Shown piece after piece: positions 33,705 through 44,060 of a DNA stretch of 64,000 bases. The notes under the pieces were generated by a model. The model saw only the letters and a list, made by a program, of their open reading frames with translations, was not told the DNA's origin and did not search any database. The translations under genes and the position numbers were made by a program. The DNA comes from Allobranchiibius huperziae (GTDB lineage: Bacteria; Actinomycetota; Actinomycetes; Actinomycetales; Dermatophilaceae), in assembly GCF_013410455.1 (NCBI RefSeq), contig NZ_JACCFW010000001.1:2000929-2064928 (forward strand). The letters run 5' to 3'. The number at the start of each line of letters is the position of its first letter. The first letter of the stretch is position 1.

Positions 33705-34583
33705 TCAGGACGCCGCTTCAGCGGTGTCATTGGTCAGAGTGGCGCGCAACCGGGCAATGACCGAGGACAGCTGACGGGAGACCTGCATCTGGCTGATTCC
33801 CAGGCGCACACCGATCTGCTGTTGGGTCAGGTCCTCGGCGAATCGCAGGTGCAGCATCAGTTGCTCCCGTGGTGGGAGCAGCCGGATGCTCTGGCGTAGG
33901 TCCAGACCTGCGAGCTGGGCATCGACGCTGCGCACCCGGCCGACGTTCACCGGCTCACCCCACGGAATGTCGTCGCCACCGGGCCAGGCGTCCAAGGATG
34001 CGGCGGCATAGGACCCGCTGACGTTCTGGGCTTCTCGTACTTGCTGCGAGGTCACGCCCAAGGCTTGGGCAATTTGCCCCGTGCTGGGCACAGCCTGCAG
34101 CGACTGGGCCAGATCATCACCAATGCGGACGATTTGCAGGTATGTGTCGTGCAAGGCCCGCGGTGGTCGAACTGCCCACGCATGATCGCGCAGGTGTCGT
34201 TTGAGCTCACCGTGCATGGTCACCTGCGCGAATGCGCCGAACCCTCGTCCCTGTTCCGGCTCGAAGCGGCGGGCGGCCAGCACCAACGCCATCCCGGCGA
34301 CCTGCTGCAGATCTTCCAGCTCCACCCCGCGGCCGGCATAGCGCCGGGCGACCCCACGGACCAGTCTCAGGTTCAAAGCGACCGCCTCGCCACGCAACTG
34401 GCTAGCGATACCGGGATCGTCGACGCGGCCGGCCCGGATCAGCAACGCCACCGTGCGTGCTTCGCGTTCCTTGCCGCTTGTCTGCTGCTCAGCGTCGTGA
34501 TCCTCGGTGGCCGACACCGCAGCTGGCGGGGTCTTTTCGGCAACCCACGGGCGCGGGTGGACTCGTGCGGTCACATTCATCAC
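33705..34583 (-). CDS. SigB/SigF-like RNA polymerase sigma factor
   Basis: A 292-residue sigma-70 factor of the group 3 (SigB/SigF/SigG) type. Region 2 reads RLVRGVARRYAGRGVELEDL and RRFEPEQGRGFGAFAQVTMH. Region 3 has PSTGQIAQALGV. Region 4 has LLPPREQLMLHLRFAEDLTQ and GISQMQVSRQLSSVIARLR. The first 40 residues are polar. Such factors control general stress or envelope responses and usually have an anti-sigma partner, but no anti-sigma gene lies beside it. Its ATG overlaps the stop of the small region-4-like gene (ATGA), so the two are translated together. Confidence 0.88.
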   Translation of the reverse strand: MMNVTARVHPRPWVAEKTPPAAVSATEDHDAEQQTSGKEREARTVALLIRAGRVDDPGIASQLRGEAVALNLRLVRGVARRYAGRGVELEDLQQVAGMALVLAARRFEPEQGRGFGAFAQVTMHGELKRHLRDHAWAVRPPRALHDTYLQIVRIGDDLAQSLQAVPSTGQIAQALGVTSQQVREAQNVSGSYAAASLDAWPGGDDIPWGEPVNVGRVRSVDAQLAGLDLRQSIRLLPPREQLMLHLRFAEDLTQQQIGVRLGISQMQVSRQLSSVIARLRATLTNDTAEAAS

Positions 34584-34831
34584 GACGAGTGAGAATCGTC
34601 GCTGCTGCCGGTACCGGTTTGCGCACGGTCAGCCAGGGCGGCCAGCCGCTGCGCGACCCTTGCTTGGGACATCCCCAGGGCTTGAGCGATCTCCGCGGGC
34701 CTCAAGCCGTGGACGAAGCGCAATGTCAGCAGCTGCTGATCAGACCCGGAAAGGGGGTGTGGGGCGCCGGTGCCAGGTTTATCGGCGTCGGGCTTACCGA
34801 ACGCGGCCCCGGTAGGGGAATCGGTGATCAT
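34580..34831 (-). CDS. Stand-alone sigma region 4-like helix-turn-helix mini-protein
   Basis: An 83-residue protein whose central part, LSGSDQQLLTLRFVHGLRPA, is followed by EIAQALGMSQARVAQRLAAL. This matches sigma region 4 and nothing else: region 2 is absent. The ATG at 34831 has GGAGGG 8 nt upstream. It precedes the full sigma factor with a 4-nt overlap. Possible roles are a co-sigma factor, a competitor for the RNA polymerase beta flap, or a DNA-binding regulator. This is inferred from structure and coupling. Confidence 0.75.
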   Translation of the reverse strand: MITDSPTGAAFGKPDADKPGTGAPHPLSGSDQQLLTLRFVHGLRPAEIAQALGMSQARVAQRLAALADRAQTGTGSSDDSHSS

Positions 34832-35022
34832 GAGCAGCGCCCTCCGCTCACGATCAGGACAGCAGCGCGCATAAGTAAAACCCCGCCCCAATGCTTCCTC
34901 ATTGAAAAGAAGTCGCACCGGGTCCGGGGTGCACAGCCACCTGCGGCGGCCAGGTTCAATATTGCTCCGCCGGGGGGTGGTGTCAAGCATCTCTCAACAG
35001 CGATAGCGGGGGACGGCAGGGC

Positions 35023-35856
35023 GTGCTGGACGACGAGCTGAGCGGGTCGGGCTGCGCTACGGTGATTGAGGTCGCGGTCGCCCCGGACCTGGCGTCGGAT
35101 TCACCAGAACGGATGATCCCTGGTCGAAAGAAGTGGGGTGACGTGGACAGGGCGCAACAGATCCTCCAGCAGGTACAGGCCACCGATGCCGCTGATGAAA
35201 CCTTGCCCCAGGTTCTGTGCCAGGCGTGTGCGGCGGCGTTGCCGGTGACCGGTGTCGCCATGGCACTGATGAGTGCGCAAGGTCCTGAGGGGCTGATCGC
35301 AGCCAGCAACGATACAGCTGGTGCGCTCGAAGAGCTGCAGTTCGCTCTCGGGGATGGACCTAGCGTGGATGCTTCCCGCCATCACCGTCCAGTCCTTGAA
35401 CCGCATTTCAGGGCCACCGCGATGGCGCGATGGCCTGGGTTGGGGCAGCCAGCGCTGATCGTTGGGGTCGAAGCGGTCTTCGCGTTTCCGTTGCAGGTCG
35501 GCGCGATACGACTGGGAGTGTTGACGTTGTACTGCGACCGCCCGGGGCACCTGTCCTCGAATGCGTTGACCGAGGCCTGGTCGTTCAGCGATGCCGCCAC
35601 CAAGCTGATGTTGCACCTGCAGGGTCAAATGCCGGCCGGTGCCCTGCACCCGGCCCTGGCTCTGCCGGGCCATTCCCGCCCCGAGGTGCACCAGGCCACC
35701 GGCATGATCTCGGTCCAGGCCGCCGTCGGGCTCGCCGAAGCCCTGTTGCTATTGCGTGCCCGCGCCTTCACCGAGGACAGGGACATCCTGGCCGTGGCCC
35801 GTGACGTGATCGCCCGGACATTACGGTTCACACCCCCCACGGAGGATCATGACTAG
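35023..35856 (+). CDS. GAF-ANTAR regulator 1
   Basis: A protein of up to 277 residues with a GAF sensor domain (about 60-200: LPQVLCQACAAALPVTGVAM, FALGDGPS, FPLQVGAIRLGVLTLYCDRP). A C-terminal ANTAR RNA-binding domain follows (HQATGMISVQAAVGLAEALL). ANTAR proteins bind paired hexaloop hairpins in leader RNAs and prevent termination. The start is uncertain: GTG 35023, ATG 35113 and GTG 35143 are in frame, and the last gives a normal family N-terminus (VDRAQQILQQVQ). It is followed by a second GAF-ANTAR gene. Confidence 0.82.
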   Translation: MLDDELSGSGCATVIEVAVAPDLASDSPERMIPGRKKWGDVDRAQQILQQVQATDAADETLPQVLCQACAAALPVTGVAMALMSAQGPEGLIAASNDTAGALEELQFALGDGPSVDASRHHRPVLEPHFRATAMARWPGLGQPALIVGVEAVFAFPLQVGAIRLGVLTLYCDRPGHLSSNALTEAWSFSDAATKLMLHLQGQMPAGALHPALALPGHSRPEVHQATGMISVQAAVGLAEALLLLRARAFTEDRDILAVARDVIARTLRFTPPTEDHD

Positions 35857-35907
35857 CAGGCACCCCACACCTTCCCAATGCCCCACCCAGTACGGAAGCG
35901 ACTCACC

Positions 35908-36630
35908 ATGGTCACCCAGCAACGCCTGATCCAGATCTTCGTCGAGCTCGCCGACACCCTCGTTGACGAGTTCGACGTCGTCGACTTTCTGCACACCTTG
36001 GCCTCTACCAGCGTCGAGGTACTAGATGCAGACGCCGCGGGTCTGATGCTGGCCGATCAGCGAGGGCAGCTGCAGTTGATCGCGGCCTCGTCGGAGGAGA
36101 TGCGCACCCTGGAGCTGTTCGAGCTGCAAGGGGACGATGGCCCCTGTGTGGACGCCTACCGCCACGGACACGCGATCACCAACGTCGATCAGGACACCGC
36201 CGAGCAGCGCTGGCCGTCCTTTGGTGCTGCCGTGCGCGCCGGAAACTTCACCTCGGTCCACGCGGTGCCGCTACGGCTGCGCGACCAAACCATCGGCGCG
36301 ATGAATCTGTTCATGGTCCGCGCCGGGCAACTATCCGACAGCGACTTGGACCTGGCACGCGGGCTAGCCGACATGGCCACCATCGGCCTGCTGCAAGAAC
36401 GCGCGGTTCGCGAACAACACATCCTGGCCGAACAGCTGCAAGGCGCCCTGAACAGCCGTGTCGTCATCGAACAAGCCAAAGGCATCCTTGCCGAACGCCA
36501 CAACCTCCCGCTGCCTCAGGCATTCAGCGTGATGCGCACCTACGCCCGCCGCACCGGCCAACCCTTGTCTCAGATCGCCATCGCGGTCATCGACGGGACC
36601 CTGGACCAAGCAACACTGACCGCGACCTAA
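35908..36630 (+). CDS. GAF-ANTAR regulator 2
   Basis: A 240-residue protein from the ATG at 35908. The GAF domain (FVELADTLVDEFDVVDFLHT, AAGLMLADQRGQL, GPCVDAYRHG, SVHAVPLRLRDQTIGAMNLF) is followed by a clear ANTAR domain (SRVVIEQAKGILAERHNLPL and a short helix bundle). It probably acts as an antiterminator in response to a small ligand or redox signal sensed by the GAF domain. A relic of a close paralog is found at 10836-10937. The gene is the last intact one before the island's right end. Confidence 0.87.
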   Translation: MVTQQRLIQIFVELADTLVDEFDVVDFLHTLASTSVEVLDADAAGLMLADQRGQLQLIAASSEEMRTLELFELQGDDGPCVDAYRHGHAITNVDQDTAEQRWPSFGAAVRAGNFTSVHAVPLRLRDQTIGAMNLFMVRAGQLSDSDLDLARGLADMATIGLLQERAVREQHILAEQLQGALNSRVVIEQAKGILAERHNLPLPQAFSVMRTYARRTGQPLSQIAIAVIDGTLDQATLTAT

Positions 36631-36769
36631 GACGCGCACATCAGAACGGTATGGCTACCGCGAGCGACGCTCGGTATCTCAACCTGACCAATGGCCGACG
36701 CACATCCGCAGCCCACAACTCCCACCAGATCACCACGCTCCCCGACGTGGACCCGGCACGAACCAGCCA

Positions 36770-37259
36770 TCAGTCAGGTGCGCTTGGGTGGCCCGCCGCG
36801 GCCAACACCCGACGTAGCGGTCGTTCCGCCAGCAGCAGGACCATCGGCCACAGATACATCCGTGGCGCGCACAGCACCACGACGAACGCGACCAGCGACA
36901 GCGCCGGAAGCAGAGCCCGGGACAGGATCTCCGCTCGGCCGTCCGCGTCTTCTGGATCGGTCGGCGTCAGCCGATGCCGCCGCGGCTGCCACCCCATCAC
37001 CTCGGCGCTACCAATGGCGGATGGTGACAACCGCGACGTAGATCCCTGAACTGACCCGGTCCTGGCCGCCGGAGGAGATGTTGAGGACGGTGGCGATGGG
37101 TAGGAACGTGATGCACGCTAACCACAGTGAATTGATCCACATCACCGCGTCGGTGTAACCGTGGGCCTGAAGGAACAGGCGGTGGTGCCCCCGCCACAGG
37201 GCGAACAGCGCCACGAAGCTGACGCCTGCTGCCAGGAGCGCGAAGGCGTTGTGCTGCAG
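36770..37259 (-). pseudogene. Frameshifted TMEM175 (DUF1211)-type membrane protein relic
   Basis: On the minus strand one frame gives FALLAAGVSFVALFALWRGH, HRLFLQAHGYTDAVMWINSL and a FLPIATVL helix, as in bacterial TMEM175-like K+ channels. The frame then ends at IRHW, and the next frame supplies a plausible last helix (ALSLVAFVVVLCAPRMYLWP). The first helix with the SDGVFAI filter motif is absent. It is therefore truncated and frameshifted. Confidence 0.65.
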
Positions 37260-37600
37260 CTGCCCGTCAGCTGAACGCATTAGCGAGGAGGCGTTCGCAC
37301 CCGGTCTGCGGCAGGACGACAGCACGAGGCTGTCTGGCCGGAGGTCAAATCGAACGTCAATTAGGCGAAGCGTGGCACGTGTGCCAGTCGGACTGCATAT
37401 TCGCAGGTCAGAACCCTGCAACGGGGTGGACCTGAAGGGCCTCAAACCCCTGCGTGCTCGGTCACCGAGAACCCAACACGGCCGGCGGCCCGGCTCGCGC
37501 AACTTCGTGAGGCAGCGATGACGTTGGTAGTGCCTCGCGAGCTGACGGCTTGAGGTCACAGACGGGCCCTGCAATCCGACACGAACCGCAAAAACTACGT
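37260..37600. other. Interval without a recognisable gene, next to the right att repeat
   Basis: About 340 bp. The open frame entering from the TMEM175 relic shows no homology here; no other gene is seen. An attachment-arm region could be expected, but no clear repeats were found. Confidence 0.4.
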
Positions 37601-37665
37601 CCCCTGACCTGGCGTTTCCGCAGGTCAGGGGACGTTTCGTACTCGTGGGCGATACTGGGATCGAA
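37601..37665. repeat. Right attachment-site repeat, overlapping tRNA-Val
   Basis: The 65-bp partner of 7920-7984, with two mismatches (37632 and 37644). It contains the terminator hairpin of tRNA-Val and the acceptor/T-arm end of the intact tRNA gene. The stem flanks differ between the two copies but are self-complementary in each (ACGT-type extension here, G-C pair at the left). Confidence 0.85.
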
Positions 37666-37717
37666 CCAGTGACCTCTTCCGTGTCAGGGAAGCGCGCTAC
37701 CGCTGCGCCAATCGCCC
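37646..37717 (-). tRNA. tRNA-Val (anticodon GAC)
   Basis: The 72-nt cloverleaf has acceptor GGGCGAT/ATCGCCC, anticodon stem CTTCC/GGAAG with loop CTGACAC, and T-arm ACTGG-TTCGATC-CCAGT. Discriminator A is present and CCA is not encoded. It is the integration target of the island; the gene is intact because the island supplies its 3' end. Confidence 0.95.
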
Positions 37718-37728
37718 AAAATCATGGG

Positions 37729-37804
37729 TGGAGCGGACAACCGGGCTCGAACCGGCGACCTCAACCTTGGCAAGGTTGCGCTCTACCAACTGAGCTATGT
37801 CCGC
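37729..37804 (-). tRNA. tRNA-Gly (anticodon GCC)
   Basis: The cloverleaf has acceptor GCGGACA/TGTCCGC, anticodon stem CAACC/GGTTG with loop TTGCCAA, and T-arm CCGGTTCGAGCCCGG. CCA is encoded at 37729-37731. It lies 12 bp from tRNA-Val on the same strand. Confidence 0.95.
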
Positions 37805-37934
37805 CTGCTGCACTCCCCGGCGTACGCCCGGGTGAACAACGAGGGGAACTGTAGCCGAGGTGGTGCCCGGCACCCAAAACGGCACCGATCACGGCGCGTT
37901 CCTGGCGCGATCGCGTCCGTCGTACGGCGACCGC

Positions 37935-38777
37935 TCAGGCCCAGAACTCCGCTACCCGAGCGGCTCTGGCCCGGCCCACCGCACGGCCCGCCTCGGCGGA
38001 CGGAGCACGGGTCGCCGGGGACAGCGGGTTGCGCCCGAACGCTGCCATCGAGCGCACGTTGGCCGGTACGACGAGCACCTGAGCGTCCGCCGGCGGGACC
38101 ACGTCGGCGTCCAGATCGCCGAGCAGCGATGGCGCACCGGGCAGTGTCGGCGACAGCACCAGGATCCGGTCGCAGCCTGCCGCCAAATCGACGTTCGTGC
38201 CCGAGCGCATCCCCCCGTCCATGTAGAGGCGCCCGCCGATCGTCACGGGCGGCCATACGCCGGGCACCGCGCAGCTCGCGGCCACGGCGTCGGTCAGGCT
38301 CGTAAGCCCTTGCGGCGTGAAGATCTCCAACTCGCCGGTCGCGGTGTCGATGGCCGTGATGAGCAGCCGGCGGTCGGGCCAGTCGAGCGAGGGCAACCTG
38401 GCCTCGATCGCCGTACGCCGGTCGGCCTCGGACACCGTGCGGGCGGCGAGCGCCAGCTCACCGAACCGGCGACGCGCATCGACCGCGGAGGTCGCGCCAC
38501 GAGCCGCTGCCTCGTACGACGCGGCCAACGCCTCGGCGTCCAGGTCCACCTCGATCTCGGCGCTCGCAGGATCCAACTGCGCGGCGTAGAGCTCCTCGAG
38601 ATCGACACCGGACGTGATCTGAGCGCCCACGGCGGCGCCGGCGGACGTCCCGACGACGACGTCGGCGTCCACCAGAGCGGGCAGCAGATCGGGCGCGCCG
38701 TCGCGCAGCCCGAGGAGCACCCCGAGCTCCCACGCGATGCCGGCGACCCCTCCGCCGGCCAGGACCAGGGCTCTCAT
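37935..38777 (-). CDS. Patatin-like phospholipase family protein
   Basis: A 280-residue lipid acyl hydrolase. The oxyanion glycine motif LAGGGVAG is at residues 5-12, the nucleophile elbow GTSAG near residue 43, and the catalytic Asp in MDGGMRSGTN. It probably hydrolyses acyl chains from membrane lipids; related actinobacterial proteins are cytoplasmic. The ATG at 38777 places the first strand directly at the start; a longer frame upstream has no homology. Confidence 0.9.
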   Translation of the reverse strand: MRALVLAGGGVAGIAWELGVLLGLRDGAPDLLPALVDADVVVGTSAGAAVGAQITSGVDLEELYAAQLDPASAEIEVDLDAEALAASYEAAARGATSAVDARRRFGELALAARTVSEADRRTAIEARLPSLDWPDRRLLITAIDTATGELEIFTPQGLTSLTDAVAASCAVPGVWPPVTIGGRLYMDGGMRSGTNVDLAAGCDRILVLSPTLPGAPSLLGDLDADVVPPADAQVLVVPANVRSMAAFGRNPLSPATRAPSAEAGRAVGRARAARVAEFWA

Positions 38778-38883
38778 CGTCGTTCCCGTCCGCGGGTCAT
38801 GCCCCGAACCCTGCCAGTTGTCGGTGACACCGGGCATGCTGGGCGCGACCCACCCACCCAGCGACACTCAGGAGACCCCACCC

Positions 38884-39270
38884 ATGGACATGCGCCTCGA
38901 GCTCGTCCCGCTGCCCGTCACGGACGTCGACCGCAGCAAGGCGTTCTACGTCGACCGGGTGGGTTTCGTGCTCGACCACGACATCGAGCCGGGCAACGGG
39001 ATGCGCATCGTGCAGCTGACTCCCCCGGGGTCGGCGTGCTCGGTGGTCGTCGGCGTCGGGATCAGCGATCCGGATGCGGGTCGGGTCAACGGCCTGCACC
39101 TGGTCGTCGACGACATCGCCTCGGCGCGCGAGGAGCTGCGCAGTCGGGAGGTCGACATCTCCGATGTGCAGGACATGGGAGGGGTGAAGTACGCCTACTT
39201 CTCGGACCCGGACGGGAATTCGTGGGCGCTGCAGGAGATCTCCAGCCGCAGCCCTGAGCCCCCGGCGTAG
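38884..39270 (+). CDS. Glyoxalase/VOC superfamily protein
   Basis: A 128-residue vicinal-oxygen-chelate protein. The first half starts LVPLPVTDVDRSKAFYVDRV. The second half has NGLHLVVDDI and ends YFSDPDGNSWALQEI, with the His and Glu metal-ligand positions of the fold. The ATG has AGGAG about 10 nt upstream. Substrate unknown; many such proteins are thiol-conjugate or antibiotic-resistance enzymes. It is divergent from the patatin gene. Confidence 0.88.
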   Translation: MDMRLELVPLPVTDVDRSKAFYVDRVGFVLDHDIEPGNGMRIVQLTPPGSACSVVVGVGISDPDAGRVNGLHLVVDDIASAREELRSREVDISDVQDMGGVKYAYFSDPDGNSWALQEISSRSPEPPA

Positions 39271-39277
39271 GACGTGA

Positions 39278-39351
39278 TGGAGGTGGCGACGGGATTTGAA
39301 CCCGTGTAGACGGCTTTGCAGGCCGTTGCCTCGCCTCTCGGCCACGCCACC
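39278..39351 (-). tRNA. tRNA-Cys (anticodon GCA)
   Basis: The cloverleaf has acceptor GGTGGCG/CGCCACC, anticodon stem ACGGC/GCCGT with loop CTGCAAA, and T-loop TTCAAAT. CCA is encoded at 39278-39280. Confidence 0.95.
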
Positions 39352-39397
39352 ACGTCCGGGCCGGTGCGCCCGAGGGCGCCGACCGGTCCCGGAGCAG

Positions 39398-39470
39398 AGC
39401 GGACAACCGGGCTCGAACCGGCGACCTCAACCTTGGCAAGGTTGCGCTCTACCAACTGAGCTATGTCCGC
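39398..39470 (-). tRNA. tRNA-Gly (anticodon GCC), second copy
   Basis: The body is identical to the tRNA-Gly at 37729-37804, but CCA is not encoded here. The two copies flank the patatin, VOC and tRNA-Cys segment in the same orientation. Confidence 0.95.
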
Positions 39471-39679
39471 ATCTACACGTCGACGGAAAGGGCCGTCGAA
39501 CGCTCCGCGAGGTTATCCGATCGCCCACAGCGAGTCCAACCGCGCTGCTCCAAACCCGTAGCGCCGTACGCCGAGTCGCGGGATGAGCGACCGGTCGGCC
39601 CAGCGATTGTCCGCAGATTCGGGCCGCGGGCGCCACGAAACCGCGGACAACCGGAGCACAGCAGGCAGGGAGCGCGCCG

Positions 39680-40801
39680 CTAGGAGCGGGAAGGCTGCGA
39701 GGCCCGCGCGTCTTCCTCGACGGCGGCCGCCGGTGCGGGCTTGGGCGCGGGCGCGGTCACCGTCGGTATCCCGGGCGGGGGCTGCTCCACGGGCGTCTCC
39801 CGGCGGGCGCGGATCCACGCGGCGCGCCGGCCCGGCAGCCGCGCGGCGACCGGCTGCTCGTCGTCGCGCGACCGTGCGTCCATCCAGCCGCGGGCCCGGT
39901 CGCGCACGGTCTGCACCTCGCGCATCGGCCAGATGCGGGAGGCGGCGGCGTTGAACGCGGCGCCGATCAACACCCCGATCCCGAGGAAGTACAGCCAGAT
40001 GAGCACCACGATGGTGGCCGCCAGCGGCCCGTAGATGCTCACGCCGTTGATCGACGCGCCGAGGAACCAGCGCAACGCCATCGAGGTGACCACCCAGATC
40101 GCAAGCGTCAGCGTGGCCCCCGGCAGCGCGCGTACCCACGGCGTACGTCGCGGCGTGGCGATGTAGTAAAGCGTCGCGAAGCCCAGGATCGTCAGACCCC
40201 CGACAAGGGGCCAGTAGAAGTTCATCAGGAAGAGGAACTTCGCCGGCAGTCGCTGCTCGAGCAGTCCCGGGCCCACCACGATGAGCGGCACGACCAGTGC
40301 GCCGAAGACCAGCGTCACGAAGTAGAGCGACAGGCTGAGCACGCGGGTGCGCACGATCCCGCGACGCCCGCCCTGCCCGTACATGATCGAGATCGTGTCG
40401 AGCAGCACGTTCAGGGCACGTGATCCTGACCACAGGGAGAGCACGAAACCGACCGATACGACGTCCGGCCGTCCGCCGTTCAGGGCCTGTCGCAGCGTCG
40501 GGACGAGCACCTCCTGCAGGCTGTCCTCGGTCAGGAAGCGCGCGGCGTACCGCACGATGCTGTTGGTCACGTCCTGCCGCACGCCGGCGCCGAGCCAGTT
40601 GCCGACATACCCCACCAGACCCAGCAGCCCGTAGAGCAGTGGCGGAAAGGAGAGGAGGGCGAAGAAGCCTGCTTCGGCGGCCAGTCCGGTCACGCGGTAG
40701 CGCATGCAGATGCGCACGGTGCCGAGCACGAGCCGTACGAACGAAACCAGCCCGGGCACCCGCCCGAGCTTCTCGCGGAGGGCCGATCTGTCCAGGCTCA
40801 C
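39680..40801 (-). CDS. YihY/BrkB-family membrane protein (chromosomal)
   Basis: A 373-residue membrane protein with about six helices and the YihY pattern: a first helix pair after GLAAEAGFFALLSFPPLLYG, LSLWSGSRALNVL, and the last helices with FLGIGVLIGAAFNAAASR. A Pro/Ala-rich, charged tail of about 70 residues follows. The start is the GTG at 40801; the open frame extends far upstream but is there the shadow of glgX. It is divergent from glgX. Confidence 0.85.
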   Translation of the reverse strand: MSLDRSALREKLGRVPGLVSFVRLVLGTVRICMRYRVTGLAAEAGFFALLSFPPLLYGLLGLVGYVGNWLGAGVRQDVTNSIVRYAARFLTEDSLQEVLVPTLRQALNGGRPDVVSVGFVLSLWSGSRALNVLLDTISIMYGQGGRRGIVRTRVLSLSLYFVTLVFGALVVPLIVVGPGLLEQRLPAKFLFLMNFYWPLVGGLTILGFATLYYIATPRRTPWVRALPGATLTLAIWVVTSMALRWFLGASINGVSIYGPLAATIVVLIWLYFLGIGVLIGAAFNAAASRIWPMREVQTVRDRARGWMDARSRDDEQPVAARLPGRRAAWIRARRETPVEQPPPGIPTVTAPAPKPAPAAAVEEDARASQPSRS

Positions 40802-40885
40802 GGGGTGCAGTGGGCCTGCGTGCGATTGGTCACGACAGCCACGGTAGCTGTCAGGAGCCCCAACTCCATGCACCATGATGGTCCG

Positions 40886-43009
<2,124 letters not shown>

Positions 43010-43040
43010 TTTCGGCCGAGGACGGCGCAGGCGCGCCGGT

Positions 43041-43134
43041 TGGGTTATCGGCGGTGCGGCCACTTTCCTGCGCCGGCTGACACTGACCGGGTGGGTTATA
43101 GGCGGTGCGGTCATTTTCCTGCACCGGCTGACCT
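43041..43134. repeat. Two copies of a 51-bp intergenic tandem repeat
   Basis: GGGTTATCGGCGGTGCGGCC at 43042 and GGGTTATAGGCGGTGCGGTC at 43093, each followed by an AC/AT-TTTCCTGC(G/A)CCGGCTGAC tail. The period is 51 bp with a few substitutions. It lies between the convergent glgX and PPK2 genes. Confidence 0.75.
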
Positions 43135-43156
43135 GCGAACGAGAGTCGGGGGCTGA

Positions 43157-44020
43157 TCAGCTGGACGCGAGCCGCGCCTTCTGCTCCGACACGTCGTACG
43201 ACGGCGCCGGCCACTGGGGGTCCATCGCCCGCAGGTGGTGCAGCAGCAGGTGGTGCACCGCGAGGCGCGCGTACCACTTGTGGTCCGCCGGCACGACGTA
43301 CCACGGCGCGGCGTCGGTCGAGGTCTTGTCCATGACGAGCTGGTAGGCCTCCTGGTACGCCGGCCAGAAGCCGCGCTCGTCGACATCGTTCGGGTTGAAC
43401 TTCCACTGCTTGTCGACCCGGTCGAGTCGCCCGGCGAGACGCTCACCCTGCTCCTCGCGCGAGACGTGCAGCATCACCTTGATCACGGTGGTGCCGTTGT
43501 CGACGAGGGTCTGCTCGAAGCCGTCGATCTGCCCGTATCGACGACTGATCGTCGCGGGCGGCACGAGGTTGTGCACCCGTGCCACCAGGACGTCCTCGTA
43601 GTGGGACCGGTCGAAGACACCCACGCTGCCCGCCGGCGGGAGCGCGTTGCGCACGCGCCACAGGAAGGGGTGACTCAGCTCCTCGCGCGTCGGCTTCTTG
43701 AACGCGTGGTGCGTGACGCCCTGCGGGTCGAGGGACCCGACGACGTGCCGCATGATGCCGCCCTTGCCGGACGTGTCCATCCCCTGCACGACCAGCAGCA
43801 CGTTGCGCCGGCCGCCCTGGGTGCTCTCGGCGTACATCCGCTCCTGGAGGTCGTCGAGCTCGGCCGCCGTGGTTTCCTGTGCCGCGACCGCGGTCTTCTT
43901 TCCCTTCGTGAAGCCCGGTGTCGATGCAGGCGCACGGTCGGCCAGGACGAACCCCTGGTGCACCCGCAGCGCCTTCTCCAACGTCGTCGCGAGGTCCTTG
44001 GCGGCTGCCTTCTTACCCAT
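43157..44020 (-). CDS. ppk2: Polyphosphate kinase 2 family protein
   Basis: A 287-residue PPK2. The Walker A segment GMDTSGKGG is at 80-88, the lid region contains RRYGQIDGFE, and Walker B is DRSHYEDVL with Asp137. These enzymes transfer phosphate between polyphosphate and nucleoside mono- or diphosphates. The single-domain length suits class I or III. The ATG at 44020 was chosen over longer in-frame starts. It is divergent from the reductase gene, 40 bp apart. Confidence 0.93.
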   Translation of the reverse strand: MGKKAAAKDLATTLEKALRVHQGFVLADRAPASTPGFTKGKKTAVAAQETTAAELDDLQERMYAESTQGGRRNVLLVVQGMDTSGKGGIMRHVVGSLDPQGVTHHAFKKPTREELSHPFLWRVRNALPPAGSVGVFDRSHYEDVLVARVHNLVPPATISRRYGQIDGFEQTLVDNGTTVIKVMLHVSREEQGERLAGRLDRVDKQWKFNPNDVDERGFWPAYQEAYQLVMDKTSTDAAPWYVVPADHKWYARLAVHHLLLHHLRAMDPQWPAPSYDVSEQKARLASS

Positions 44021-44060
44021 GCGGGTCTCCCTGATCGCTCCCGGTTGCTTGGATGGCACA

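Larger units (their letters stand above)
7920..37665. mobile_element. tRNA-Val-targeted genomic island (about 29.7 kb) bounded by 65-bp direct repeats
   Basis: The interval is framed by two direct repeats (7920-7984 and 37601-37665; 63 of 65 positions identical). Each consists of the 3' part of a tRNA-Val(GAC) gene and the hairpin after it. A complete tRNA-Val overlaps the right copy; only the 3' fragment remains at the left copy. A tyrosine recombinase gene starts about 150 bp inside the left copy. This is the structure expected of an integrative element inserted at a tRNA 3' end. The content is accessory: IS and gene fragments, C1 oxidation genes, envelope genes and regulators. No conjugation, replication or phage structural genes were seen, and the integrase carries a nonsense codon, so the island is probably stranded. 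Confidence 0.85.
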
